Source of the DNA: CAYUIG01 sp964444685
Lineage (GTDB): Bacteria > Gemmatimonadota > Gemmatimonadetes > Longimicrobiales > RSA9
Length of the DNA stretch: 45,684 bases
Direction of reading: 5' to 3'
Assembly: GCA_964444685.1 (NCBI GenBank)
Contig: CAYUIG010000029.1
Location: 1 to 45,684 of the forward strand
In this document: one piece after another, positions 25,459 to 32,679 of the stretch
How positions within the stretch are numbered: position 1 is the first letter of the stretch
Layout of the letters: every line of letters begins with the position of its first letter
Notes under the pieces: generated by a model
What the model saw: the letters and a program-made list of their open reading frames with translations, nothing else
What the model was told of the DNA's origin: nothing
The model's database searches: none
Translations under genes and position numbers: made by a program

Positions 25459-26217
25459 CTAGACCGCGCTTACCCGGCCGTAGCGTCGCTCGCGACGCTG
25501 ATAATCCAGGATCGCTTCGAACAGATGCTCGCGCCGGAACTCCGGCCAGAGCACGGGCGTGATGTACAGCTCGGTGTACGCGAGCTGCCAGAGAAGGAAG
25601 TTGCTGATGCGCTGCTCGCCCGATGTGCGAATCAGCAGGTCGGGATCCGGCAGGCCGGCAGTGTACAGCTCCGATTCGAAGCGCGTATCATCGATCGCAT
25701 CCGGATCGAGTCGCCCCGCCACCGCCTCGCGCGCGAGCGCCTGCGCGGCGCGTACGATCTCGGCACGGCCGCCGTACGAGATCATCAGATTCAGTCGGAG
25801 TGCGCTTCCGCTCGCTGTCGCCCGCTCGATCTCTGCAATCGCCGAGCGCGGCCCCGACTGCATGCGGTCCAGCCGGCCGAACACGCGCACCTGCACGCCG
25901 CGCGCGATCAGCTCATCGCGCTCGCGCGCGACGTACTGCTGCAGCAGCCGCATGAGTGCGGAGATCTCCGCCGCGGGGCGCTTCCAGTTCTCCTGCGAAA
26001 ACGCGAACAGCGTCAGGATCGGAATGCCCGCCTGCACGCTGCCCTCGATCACATCGCGCACCGAATCCATGCCGGCCTGGTGACCGCGGAAACGCGGCAG
26101 CCCGCGCGCCCGCGCCCAGCGGCCGTTGCCGTCCATGATGACAGCGATGTGCTCCGGCCTCTGCCCCGCGCGGATCCGCTCCAGCGCCGCGTTCTGTTCC
26201 GGCGTTCCGTTCTCCAA
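25459..26217 (-). CDS. uppS: Undecaprenyl diphosphate synthase (cis-prenyltransferase)
   Basis: Builds the C55 lipid carrier for cell-wall synthesis from FPP and IPP. 252 residues: IAVIMDGNGRWARARGLPR (catalytic Asp, pyrophosphate loop), GHQAGMDSVRDVI, LTLFAFSQENWKRP, LRLNLMISYGGRAEIVRA, and DPDLLIRTSGEQRISNFLLW with LAYTELYIT. The start is a TTG at 26215-26217, supported by GGAGGT six bases upstream, located in the end of frr; only two bases separate the genes. Confidence 0.96.
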   Translation of the reverse strand: MENGTPEQNAALERIRAGQRPEHIAVIMDGNGRWARARGLPRFRGHQAGMDSVRDVIEGSVQAGIPILTLFAFSQENWKRPAAEISALMRLLQQYVARERDELIARGVQVRVFGRLDRMQSGPRSAIAEIERATASGSALRLNLMISYGGRAEIVRAAQALAREAVAGRLDPDAIDDTRFESELYTAGLPDPDLLIRTSGEQRISNFLLWQLAYTELYITPVLWPEFRREHLFEAILDYQRRERRYGRVSAV

Positions 26218-26219
26218 GC

Positions 26220-26771
26220 CTATACCTCCATCACCTCCTCCTCCTTCACCTTCAGGAGGTGATCGACCTTCGCGATGTAATCATCCGTCAGCTTCTGGAT
26301 CTCTTCGAGCTGCCGATGCGCATCGTCCTCGCTCATCTCGTGCTCGTTCTGACGATGCTTCACGTCCTTGTTCGCTTCCTGCCGCGCATGACGGATCGCG
26401 ATGCGGCACTCCTCCGCCAGCTTGTGCAGCAGCTTCACCATCTCGCGCCGCCGCTCTTCGTTCAGGGCCGGCACCGGCACGCGAATGATGTTGCCGTCGT
26501 TCGCCGGATTGAGTCCGAGCTCGGCCGTACGGATGGCCTTCTCGATCTCGCCCATCAGCCCTTTGTCCCACGGCTGCACGATCAGCAGCCGCGGCTCCGG
26601 TGTGCTCACCGTCGCCACCTGGTTGAGCGGCATCCGCGACCCGTACGCCTCGACCCGCACCATGTCCAGCAGCGCCGGCGAGGCTTTGCCCGTGCGCACG
26701 CTCGAGAACTCGCGCCGCAGCGCCTCGAGCGCCTTCTCCATCTGCTCCCGCGCCTGTACCCGCGTCGGCAT
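26220..26771 (-). CDS. frr: Ribosome recycling factor
   Basis: Splits post-termination ribosomes with EF-G. 183 residues from ATG 26769-26771 with GGAGG four bases upstream. Family signatures: LRREFSSVRTGKASPALLD, YGSRMPLNQVATVSTPEPRLL, IRTAELGLNPANDGNIIRVPVPALNEERRREMVKLLHK (as consecutive parts) and LTDDYIAKVDHLLKVKEEEVMEV. The open frame upstream is shadow. Confidence 0.96.
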   Translation of the reverse strand: MPTRVQAREQMEKALEALRREFSSVRTGKASPALLDMVRVEAYGSRMPLNQVATVSTPEPRLLIVQPWDKGLMGEIEKAIRTAELGLNPANDGNIIRVPVPALNEERRREMVKLLHKLAEECRIAIRHARQEANKDVKHRQNEHEMSEDDAHRQLEEIQKLTDDYIAKVDHLLKVKEEEVMEV

Positions 26772-26800
26772 TTCCCCTCCGCTCGTCTCGATCCTCCCTT

Positions 26801-26821
26801 GGCCGGCTTCCGCCGCCGGCC
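26801..26821. repeat. GC-rich inverted repeat between pyrH and frr
   Basis: Perfect 7-bp stem GGCCGGC / GCCGGCC around a 7-base loop, 30 bases upstream of frr. No T-run follows on either strand, so it is not a standard terminator. The rest of the 131-base pyrH-frr gap (26772-26902) holds decayed short direct repeats (TCACCAGC, GCCGCTTC and TGTCAGC, each twice between 26850 and 26910). Confidence 0.5.
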
Positions 26822-26902
26822 CGCGCAAGCTACCGCCCGCGCGACAGCCTCACCAGCAGCAGCCGCTTCTCACCAGCGGCCTCGTGTCAGCGCCGCTTCC
26901 TG

Positions 26903-27646
26903 TCAGCCGTGCGCGCCGCCGGCACTCACCAGCGTGCCCATCCGCTCCCCGCGCACCGCATCCGCCAGCGCACCGCGGCGATGGATGTTCAGCACGATGA
27001 TCGGCAGCCCGTTCTCCTTGCACAGCGAGACCGCGGCCGCATCCATCACGCGCAGTTCGCGCGTCAGCACATCGTGGTAGCTCAGCGCCGGAATGAACTC
27101 GGCGGCCGGGTCCTGCTCGGGATCCGCCGTGAACACGCCGTCCACCTTCGTCGCCTTGATCAGCGCATCCGCATGGATCTCGATGGCTCGCAGCACGGCC
27201 GCCGTGTCCGTCGAGAAGTACGGGTTGCCCGTACCTCCCGCGAAGATCACGACTCGCCCCTTCTCGAGGTGGCGCAGCGCGCGCCGGCGGATGTACGGCT
27301 CCGCCAGTGCCTCCATCCGGATCGCCGTGAGCACGCGCGTGTCCACGCCCTTGCGATCCAGCAGGTCCTGGAGCGCCAGCGCGTTGATCACCGTGGCCAG
27401 CATGCCCATGTAATCCGCCGAAACGCGGTCCATGCCCTGCTGGCTCGCCTGTGTCCCGCGCACGATGTTGCCGCCGCCGATCACCAGCCCGACGGACACG
27501 CCCATCTCGTGCAGCTGCTTCACCTCGTCCGTGAGCCGGTCCACCACGGGCGGAGAAATGCCGAACCCCTGCTCGCCCGCGAGCGCCTCGCCGCTCAACT
27601 TCACCACGACGCGCGGATAGCGCAGCTCCGCCCGCTCAGCCGCCAT
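26903..27646 (-). CDS. pyrH: UMP kinase
   Basis: Bacterial hexameric UMP kinase of the amino-acid-kinase fold, phosphorylating UMP to UDP. 247 residues from ATG 27644-27646 (one-base overlap with the tsf stop). Signatures: RVVVKLSGEALAGEQGFGIS, VGLVIGGGNIVRG, MGMLATVINALALQD, VIFAGGTGNPYFSTDTAA, LIKATKVDGVFTADP, and IIVLNIHRRGALADAVRGE. Order tsf-pyrH-frr is standard. Confidence 0.96.
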   Translation of the reverse strand: MAAERAELRYPRVVVKLSGEALAGEQGFGISPPVVDRLTDEVKQLHEMGVSVGLVIGGGNIVRGTQASQQGMDRVSADYMGMLATVINALALQDLLDRKGVDTRVLTAIRMEALAEPYIRRRALRHLEKGRVVIFAGGTGNPYFSTDTAAVLRAIEIHADALIKATKVDGVFTADPEQDPAAEFIPALSYHDVLTRELRVMDAAAVSLCKENGLPIIVLNIHRRGALADAVRGERMGTLVSAGGAHG

Positions 27647-28239
27647 CAGACGCCCAGCGCGAATCGGGCGAACCGGCGCACCACGATGTTCTCCCCCGTG
27701 CGGCCCGCGACCTCGGCAACCAGCTCTCCCACCGTCTTGTCCGGGTCCTTCACGAACGGCTGTTGGAGGAGCGTGCTCTCCTGGTAGAACTTCTTGAGCT
27801 TCCCTTCCACGATCTTGTCCCAGAGGTTCTCGGGCTTGCCCTCCTCCTTCACCTGCTCGCGGAAGACGCTCTTCTCGCGCTCGATCAGTTCCTCGGGGAT
27901 CTCCTCCGGCGTCACCGCCAGCGGGTTCGCCGCCGCGATGTGCATCGCGAGGTCGCGCACGAGCCCCTGGAACTCGTCGTTGCGCGCTACGAAGTCCGTC
28001 TCGCAGTTCACCTCGACGATCACGCCGATCTTCCCGTTCATGTGGATGTAGCTCCCGATCGCGCCCTCGCGCACCTCCCGGCCCGAGCGCTTCGCAGCCT
28101 TCGCGGCACCGCGCGCACGCAGCAGGTCGATCGCCTTCTCCATGTCCCCGCCCGCTTCCTCGAGCGCGCGCTTGCACTCCATCATCCCCGCTCCGGTCCG
28201 CTCCCGGAGCTCCTTCACATCACTGGCGCTGATCGCCAT
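27646..28239 (-). CDS. tsf: Elongation factor Ts (short form)
   Basis: Nucleotide exchange factor for EF-Tu. 197 residues, the short Thermus-like form rather than the ~280-residue E. coli form; it has the N-terminal UBA-like domain (VKELRERTGAGMMECKRALEEAGGD in parts), the TDFVARN core (VNCETDFVARNDEF) and a single core half before the C-terminal module. A ribosome binding site AGGGG precedes the ATG by four bases. Confidence 0.95.
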   Translation of the reverse strand: MAISASDVKELRERTGAGMMECKRALEEAGGDMEKAIDLLRARGAAKAAKRSGREVREGAIGSYIHMNGKIGVIVEVNCETDFVARNDEFQGLVRDLAMHIAAANPLAVTPEEIPEELIEREKSVFREQVKEEGKPENLWDKIVEGKLKKFYQESTLLQQPFVKDPDKTVGELVAEVAGRTGENIVVRRFARFALGV

Positions 28240-28295
28240 CGTCCCCTCAGCTCTCCCTCAGGTATTCCGGCCGCGTTCCCATTTCGCAGCCATTG

Positions 28296-28342
28296 AAAAG
28301 AAAGGCGCTGCAGTGCTGCAGAGCATGCAGCGCTGCAGCGCC
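28296..28342 (-). terminator. Intrinsic terminator/attenuator between rpsB and tsf
   Basis: On the minus strand a 17-bp stem with one mismatch (arms 28304-28320 and 28326-28342, GGCGCTGCAG type, five-base loop) is followed by TTTCTTTT. It would end rpsB transcripts and allow only part of them to reach tsf-pyrH-frr. The rest of the 131-base gap shows only the tsf ribosome binding site; no clear second promoter. Confidence 0.85.
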
Positions 28343-28370
28343 TTGTTCCAGCGCTGGAGCGGCGGCCGGC

Positions 28371-29267
28371 TCAGCCCGCCTCCCCGTCCGTGTCCCCGCC
28401 CTCTTCCTCCGAGCCCGGCTCGGTCCGGATCGTCGCGATCATCTCCGGACGCGGCCGCCGCTTCCGGCGCGGACGGCGCCGACGGCGCTGCTCGTCCGGA
28501 CTCGCGGCCTCCTGCGCCAGACCGCCCTCCGTCGAGTACGTCACCGCCTCGACTTCGTCCGCGCGGCGGCGCGCTTCCGGCGGCAGCTCGCGACGCGCCT
28601 GCTCGATCGCATCCGCGATCGCGCCCGCGATCAGCGCAACCGACCGGATCGCATCGTCGTTGCCCGGGATCGGATAGTCGATCACGTCCGGGTCCGCGTT
28701 CGTGTCCGCGATCGCGATCACCGGGATCCCCAGCTTGTTCGCCTCGCGCACCGCGATCATTTCCTTCTTCGCGTCCACCACGAACATCGCACCCGGCAGG
28801 CGACCCATGTCCTTTACGCCCGCGAGATACTTGTCCAGCTTGTCCTTCTCACGCTGGAGCAGCAGCTGCTCCTTCTTCGTGTAGAACTCGTACGACCCTT
28901 CCTCGATCCCCCGCTCCAGGTCCTTCAGCCGGCGGATCTGTTTCCGGATCGTCGCGAAGTTCGTCAGCATCCCGCCCAGCCAGCGCTCCGTCACGTAGAA
29001 CGCACCGCAGCGCTTCGCCTCCATTTCGATGATCGGGCGCAGCTGACGCTTCGTGCACACGAACAGCACACGGTCACCGCGCAGCGTCACGTCGCGCGCG
29101 GCCCGCTGCGCTCCCTCGAGTGCCTGGAGTGTCTTCTTGAGATCGATGATGTGGATCCCGTTGCGCGCGGCGAAAATGTAGCGCCGCATCTTCGGGTTCC
29201 ACCGGCTGCTCTGGTGTCCGAAGTGGACACCCGCCTCCAGCAGGTCCTGCAGTTGGGTCTCGACCAT
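28371..29267 (-). CDS. rpsB: Ribosomal protein S2 with basic/acidic C-terminal extension
   Basis: Small-subunit protein S2. Residues 1-235 are standard: LLEAGVHFGHQSSRWNPKM, YIFAARNGIHIIDLKKT, FVCTKRQLRPIIEMEA, TERWLGGMLTNFATIRK, PGAMFVVDAKKEMIAVREA, IPVIAIADTNADPD, IDYPIPGNDDAIRS. The usual protein ends near residue 240; here about 60 more residues follow, with an Arg/Lys block (RRRRRPRRKRRPRP) and an acidic end (EPGSEEEGGDTDGEAG). Such S2 tails are disordered and lineage-specific. The ATG is 159 bases downstream of rpsI with a leader holding two hairpins. Confidence 0.96.
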   Translation of the reverse strand: MVETQLQDLLEAGVHFGHQSSRWNPKMRRYIFAARNGIHIIDLKKTLQALEGAQRAARDVTLRGDRVLFVCTKRQLRPIIEMEAKRCGAFYVTERWLGGMLTNFATIRKQIRRLKDLERGIEEGSYEFYTKKEQLLLQREKDKLDKYLAGVKDMGRLPGAMFVVDAKKEMIAVREANKLGIPVIAIADTNADPDVIDYPIPGNDDAIRSVALIAGAIADAIEQARRELPPEARRRADEVEAVTYSTEGGLAQEAASPDEQRRRRRPRRKRRPRPEMIATIRTEPGSEEEGGDTDGEAG

Positions 29268-29426
29268 CCGCTTGTCGTGCTCCTCTGGGGTTTTCGTCTT
29301 CCGCCCCGTTCGTCCGGCTCGTCGCCCCCTTGCCGGGGGACCCCGCGAAACCGTCCCGGGACGTGTGTTGTACCGGACCTCCCTGCATCCGGGTGGCGGC
29401 GCAGTCGCGCCACCGTTATCCGTCGA
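29268..29426 (-). promoter_or_regulatory. rpsB leader with two hairpins
   Basis: In the 159 bases between rpsI and rpsB the minus strand can form a 7-bp stem at 29392-29414 (GGTGGCG / CGCCACC) and a 5-bp CCCCC/GGGGG stem at 29325-29339. Neither has a T-run. S2 of some bacteria represses its own mRNA through leader structure, so these are candidate control elements. The ribosome binding site AGAGGAG is about 12 bases before the ATG. No convincing promoter seen. Confidence 0.4.
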
Positions 29427-29816
29427 TTACCGCTTCGAGAACTGGAAGCGCTTCCGCGCGCCCGGACGGCCCGGCTTCTTCCGCTCCACCTCGCGCGGAT
29501 CGCGCGTCAGCAGATCCCGCTCTCGCAGTGCCGGCCGCAGCGTCTCGTCGTACTTCGCCAGCGCGCGCGCCAGCCCCAGCCGCACCGCGCCCGCCTGCCC
29601 CGTCGGCCCGCCGCCACGCACGTTCACCACCACGTCGAAACGGCTCTGCAGCTCCGTCGCGACCAGCGCCTCCTGCGCGTGCTGCTGATGCGAATGCCGC
29701 GGGAAATAATTCGCGAGCGGACGGCCGTTGACCTTCCACTCCCCGGAGCCCGGCCGCAGCCAGACCCGCGCCACGCTCGTCTTGCGACGTCCCAGTCCGT
29801 GATACTGGTTTTCCAT
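29427..29816 (-). CDS. rpsI: Ribosomal protein S9
   Basis: 129 residues. GLGRRKTSVARVWLRPGSG, VVNVRGGGPTGQAGAVRLGLAR, LTRDPREVERKKPGRPGARK and the universal C-terminal Arg that reaches the P-site tRNA (KRFQFSKR) are present. The start lies one base after rplM's stop. Confidence 0.97.
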   Translation of the reverse strand: MENQYHGLGRRKTSVARVWLRPGSGEWKVNGRPLANYFPRHSHQQHAQEALVATELQSRFDVVVNVRGGGPTGQAGAVRLGLARALAKYDETLRPALRERDLLTRDPREVERKKPGRPGARKRFQFSKR

Positions 29817-29817
29817 C

Positions 29818-30246
29818 TCAGATCTCCAGCGGCTGCGGCTGCTGCGCCTCGTGCGGGTGCGCCCCGCCCGCGTACACCTTCAGCTTACGTCGCATCAGTC
29901 GACCCAGGTTGTTCTTCGGCAGCATCCCCTTCACCGCCAGCTCCACGACGCGCTCCGGATGTTTCTCCAGCATCGTGCGCACCGGAATGTGCCGCTCACC
30001 GCCCATGTACCCGCTGTGCCGGAAGTACGTCTTCTGATCCATCTTGCTGCCCGTCAGCAGTACCTTCTCGGCATTCACCACGACCACGTAATCACCCGTG
30101 TCGAGGTGCGGCGTAAACATCGGCTTGTGCTTTCCGCGCAGCACCCGCGCGATCTTGCTGGCCAGCCGGCCGAGCGCGACGCCCTCGGCGTCCACGACGT
30201 ACCAGCGGCGCTCGATTTCCGGCGCCTTCGGCGTATAGGTCTTCAT
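29818..30246 (-). CDS. rplM: Ribosomal protein L13
   Basis: 142 residues from ATG 30244-30246 (MKTYTPKAPEIERRWYVVDA), with GRLASKIARVLRGKHKP, GDYVVVVNAEKVLLTGSK, MLEKHPERVVELAVKGMLP and NNLGRLMRRKLKVYAG. The open frame upstream covers the promoter and is not translated. First gene of the rplM-rpsI unit; L13 can regulate this operon in other bacteria. Confidence 0.97.
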   Translation of the reverse strand: MKTYTPKAPEIERRWYVVDAEGVALGRLASKIARVLRGKHKPMFTPHLDTGDYVVVVNAEKVLLTGSKMDQKTYFRHSGYMGGERHIPVRTMLEKHPERVVELAVKGMLPKNNLGRLMRRKLKVYAGGAHPHEAQQPQPLEI

Positions 30247-30288
30247 GCTCCCGTATCCTGAAACCGACGCAAAGCGGGACAGCTTTGA

Positions 30289-30318
30289 AGGATAGGTAAG
30301 CCCCTCCACTACTGTCAA
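30289..30318 (-). promoter_or_regulatory. Strong promoter for rplM-rpsI
   Basis: Minus strand perfect TTGACA (30313-30318), 18 bases, TATCCT (30289-30294), about 43 bases before the ATG. GGGAG lies just before the start codon. Confidence 0.75.
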
Positions 30319-30492
30319 GTCAGGACGCCCGGCATTCCCACTCAGGCCGATGCGGCGGCAGTGTGCTCAGGCCGGCGCCCGGAGTTTCGTTCGTCACCGA
30401 CACGGCCTCCTGATCCGCGATTTGGGCGAACCCCGTCAGGCGGCGCGTTCGCCCCGGGGGCCCCGAACCCATCCTCCCACGAATCCCCGTCG
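30319..30492. other. Intergenic stretch upstream of the IS core
   Basis: Between the rplM promoter and the core terminal repeat. No coding region is supported. The part from about 30420 onward has loose inverted similarity to 31512-31586, suggesting it belongs to the element. CTCAGGCCG occurs twice near 30339-30375. Confidence 0.5.
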
Positions 30493-30514
30493 GGCTCTGT
30501 TCGCGGAGCGGGTG
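30493..30514 (+). repeat. Left terminal inverted repeat (core)
   Basis: 22 bases beginning GGCTCTGTTCGCG; pairs with 31490-31511 with two G/A differences. Confidence 0.75.
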
Positions 30515-30569
30515 GTTGGTTCGGGGTTGACTCAATCCGCTATGGAGGTGCCCCGATAGCGGTGAAATC

Positions 30570-31457
30570 ATGGACCGCATGGAGCTCGAGGAAGTGCTGA
30601 AGGATATCCGGACCGCCCGTTTCTGCGAGGGGGTGCGGTGTCCCCGCTGCGGCCATGGAAGGTGTATCCGATGGGGCCGCGGCCGGGGGCGGCAGCGGTA
30701 CCGGTGCGAGGGGTGCCGCCGGACCTTCAACGACCTCACCGGCACACCAGCAGCGTATACGAAGAAGATCCTGGCCTGGCCGATCTACACGCGGTGCATG
30801 GAAGCGTGCGTACCCGTCCGCAGCGCCGCGACCCGTTGCGGCGTCCATCCGTGCACTGCCTTCCGCTGGCGGCATCGCCAGCTGTCAGCGCTTCGCGCGC
30901 GCGATGCCGAGATGCTGCGTGGCTGGATCGAACTCATATCCGCGTGGCTCCCGTACTCTGAAAAAGGCAAACGCGGCCTGTCCGAGCCCCGCCGACGCCC
31001 GCTGCGGGAGCCTTGGCCGGACGCTCGCCATGGCGTGAACGTGCTCATCGCCGGTGATCGAGGTGGCCACATATTCACCCACGTGCATGGCCGGGCGCAT
31101 GCGCGGATGCTCACGTATGCCGAACTCGAAGCCGGACTCGATGAGCGAATTGCCGGTCCCGCTGCAATACTCGCGGAGGAAGGCCCCTACGGCGTTGCGT
31201 CCCGGTTCTCCATCCGACGGAATCTCCTGTATCGCGACGCTCGCCCACGCCGATCGCGTCGCGATGTCGACCTGATCGGGCTGGAACGCGTGCGCGCGTA
31301 TCGGACACGCCTTTTCAAGTGGCTGCCCCGCTTCCGAGGCGTCGCGACGAAGTACCTGACCAACTACCTCGCGTGGCATCGCTCGATCGATCGACCGATC
31401 CGACAGGGAATACCGGTTCAGCTCCTGTCCTGGCCGCTCTCGACGGGATTCGGATAG
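30570..31457 (+). CDS. IS1595-like transposase with altered catalytic positions
   Basis: 295 residues, frame intact. The N-terminal zinc ribbon is typical (VRCPRCGHGRCIRWGRGRG, YRCEGCRRTFNDLTGTPAAY), as is the C-terminal FRGVATKYLTNYLAWHR. But where the family has the first catalytic Asp in a DETY/DETF-type motif, this protein has ELISAWLPYSEKGKR; where a second Asp sits in an SDG-like turn it has LAEEGPYG; and the NAYHSRLK-type motif reads RAYRTRLFKW. So the DDN/DDE triad seems lost although the frame is open. The comparison is from memory of the family, not an alignment. No ribosome binding site at good distance from the ATG. Confidence 0.75.
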   Translation: MDRMELEEVLKDIRTARFCEGVRCPRCGHGRCIRWGRGRGRQRYRCEGCRRTFNDLTGTPAAYTKKILAWPIYTRCMEACVPVRSAATRCGVHPCTAFRWRHRQLSALRARDAEMLRGWIELISAWLPYSEKGKRGLSEPRRRPLREPWPDARHGVNVLIAGDRGGHIFTHVHGRAHARMLTYAELEAGLDERIAGPAAILAEEGPYGVASRFSIRRNLLYRDARPRRSRRDVDLIGLERVRAYRTRLFKWLPRFRGVATKYLTNYLAWHRSIDRPIRQGIPVQLLSWPLSTGFG

Positions 31458-31489
31458 CGATACGGGACACTTCGTACAACCACCTCACC

Positions 31490-31511
31490 CACCCGTTTCG
31501 CGAACAGAGCC
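31490..31511 (-). repeat. Right terminal inverted repeat (core)
   Basis: Inverted copy of 30493-30514, 20 of 22 bases identical. Confidence 0.75.
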
Positions 31512-31586
31512 GTAGGGGTTTCTGGAGCGGGGATGGGCCCCTCGAATCGGGGGAAAACTGCTCTTCGGGGGCATCCGTACCGAAAT

Positions 31587-31792
31587 GACATGAGATCGAT
31601 TCAGCGGGAACGCGTGTCGGAAGACGGGCGCCCGAACGGCCGGGCTGGCAGGTCAAGTCCCCGTGTGCGTGCGTGCGTGCGTGCGTGTGTTCATGGTAGC
31701 ACGACGCTGAGTCGGCAGAACGACGCTGACATCGGCCACGGCGAATGCGTCGCCCCCGACCGAGCGGGAGCGACGCATCGCTGTGGTATCGA
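31587..31792. other. Intergenic region with GTGC microsatellite
   Basis: No gene seen between the IS and the beta-barrel gene. At 31665-31684 five tandem GTGC units flanked by GT steps (31663-31689) form a simple repeat. No convincing terminator for the minus-strand gene ending at 31793. Confidence 0.6.
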
Positions 31793-32398
31793 TCAGAAGC
31801 CGATCCGCAGACCTGCGGTCAGTGCGAAGTTGTGGCTGAGACCGCCATCGATGTCGAAGCTGGTCACTTCGGCGAAGTCGAATTCGCCGATGTAGTCCTT
31901 GGCGAGCAGCCGCAGACCGATGCCGCGTGCGATGCCGAGATCGACACCCACGCCCGCATTGAACGCGGGGTTGGTCGCGTGGATGTCGAGGATCGGGGTT
32001 TCGATCTCGTAGCGGATGATGCCGACGCCGCCCTGCACGAACGGACGGACTGCGCCCGTGGTGGGGAGTCGCAGCTCGAGTCCTGCGTCCGCTAGCCAGA
32101 CGCTGGTGGATGCGATGTCGACACCTCCGACGATGGGCAAACCGATCTGGAGATCGGATCCGGCGTAGCCGCCGCTCGCAATGAGCGCGATGGGTTCCGC
32201 AATGCGAAGCGCGAGCTGCGCCCCGTACATCGGGCCGGCTGCATTGCGCAGGCTCGTGCCCAGCGGGCCCTCGAGGTGATTACCGAAGAACATGTAACCG
32301 GCCTGCGGGGTGATGCCGACCGCGGCCTCCTGTGCGTGTGCGGCAGTTGCACCGCCCGTGATGAGCGCGCAAGGCAGCAGCAGACGAAGCAGTCGCAT
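31793..32398 (-). CDS. Outer-membrane beta-barrel protein
   Basis: 201 residues from ATG 32396-32398, with GGAGGA four bases upstream; the frame stays open a little further but without a signal. Signal peptide RLLRLLLPCALITGGATAAHAQ, cleaved before EAAVG. The mature part alternates short amphipathic strands and turns (AGYMFFGNHLEG, YGAQLALRIAEPIALIASGG, VWLADAGLELRLPTTG, VRPFVQGGVGIIRYE, FNAGVGVDLGIARGIGLRLL, HNFALTAGLRIGF) and ends in Phe, as needed for barrel insertion. An eight-strand OmpA/OmpX-like barrel is likely; function unknown. Confidence 0.85.
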   Translation of the reverse strand: MRLLRLLLPCALITGGATAAHAQEAAVGITPQAGYMFFGNHLEGPLGTSLRNAAGPMYGAQLALRIAEPIALIASGGYAGSDLQIGLPIVGGVDIASTSVWLADAGLELRLPTTGAVRPFVQGGVGIIRYEIETPILDIHATNPAFNAGVGVDLGIARGIGLRLLAKDYIGEFDFAEVTSFDIDGGLSHNFALTAGLRIGF

Positions 32399-32679
32399 GG
32401 GTCCTCCATGGGAAACGTTGCCCCAGGAGGAAGGCACGCGGGGTGCCGGATCCTGACTCTACCGGCAGTCGTTGTGGGACAAGGAAATCGGTGGGAGCGC
32501 AGGACGCCGGCGACCCCCGGCTGTCCTCGCCTGCGGACGACGAGCGGGCTGGAGTGTCCTGAACGAGGTTCGCCGGCTGCGAGCCGACGAGCTTCGCCGA
32601 CTGCAAGCACGAGCGAGCCGATCCAGGAGGCAAGCTCGCCGACCGGCGAGTCGACGCGCTCGCCGACCTGTTCGCCGAC
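32399..32679. other. Intergenic region between sigma factor and beta-barrel gene
   Basis: No supported gene. From 32565 to 32680 the motif CGCCGAC/CGCCGGC recurs at least five times, and CTCGCC-GACC-GGCGAG makes a 6-bp hairpin near 32635. A small Arg-rich plus-strand frame here looks like a by-product of the repeat. Confidence 0.45.

Larger units (their letters stand above)
30420..31586 (+). mobile_element. IS1595-family-like insertion sequence, probably inactive
   Basis: A single transposase gene is enclosed by inverted repeats. The clear core is GGCTCTGTTCGCG-x-A-x-CGGGTG at 30493-30514 and, inverted, 31490-31511 (20 of 22 match). Symmetry continues outward in decayed form (CCCATCC, GAA-x-CCCC, ATTT-x-GG) to about 30420 and 31586. 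The exact ends are uncertain, and I see no flanking target duplication at the core boundaries. The decay and the altered transposase point to an old copy. Confidence 0.6.

Noticed and set aside
26903..28177. A longer N-terminal form of UMP kinase extending into tsf
   Set aside because: The added residues are antiframe to EF-Ts, and the family start coincides with the ATG at 27646 that overlaps the tsf stop.
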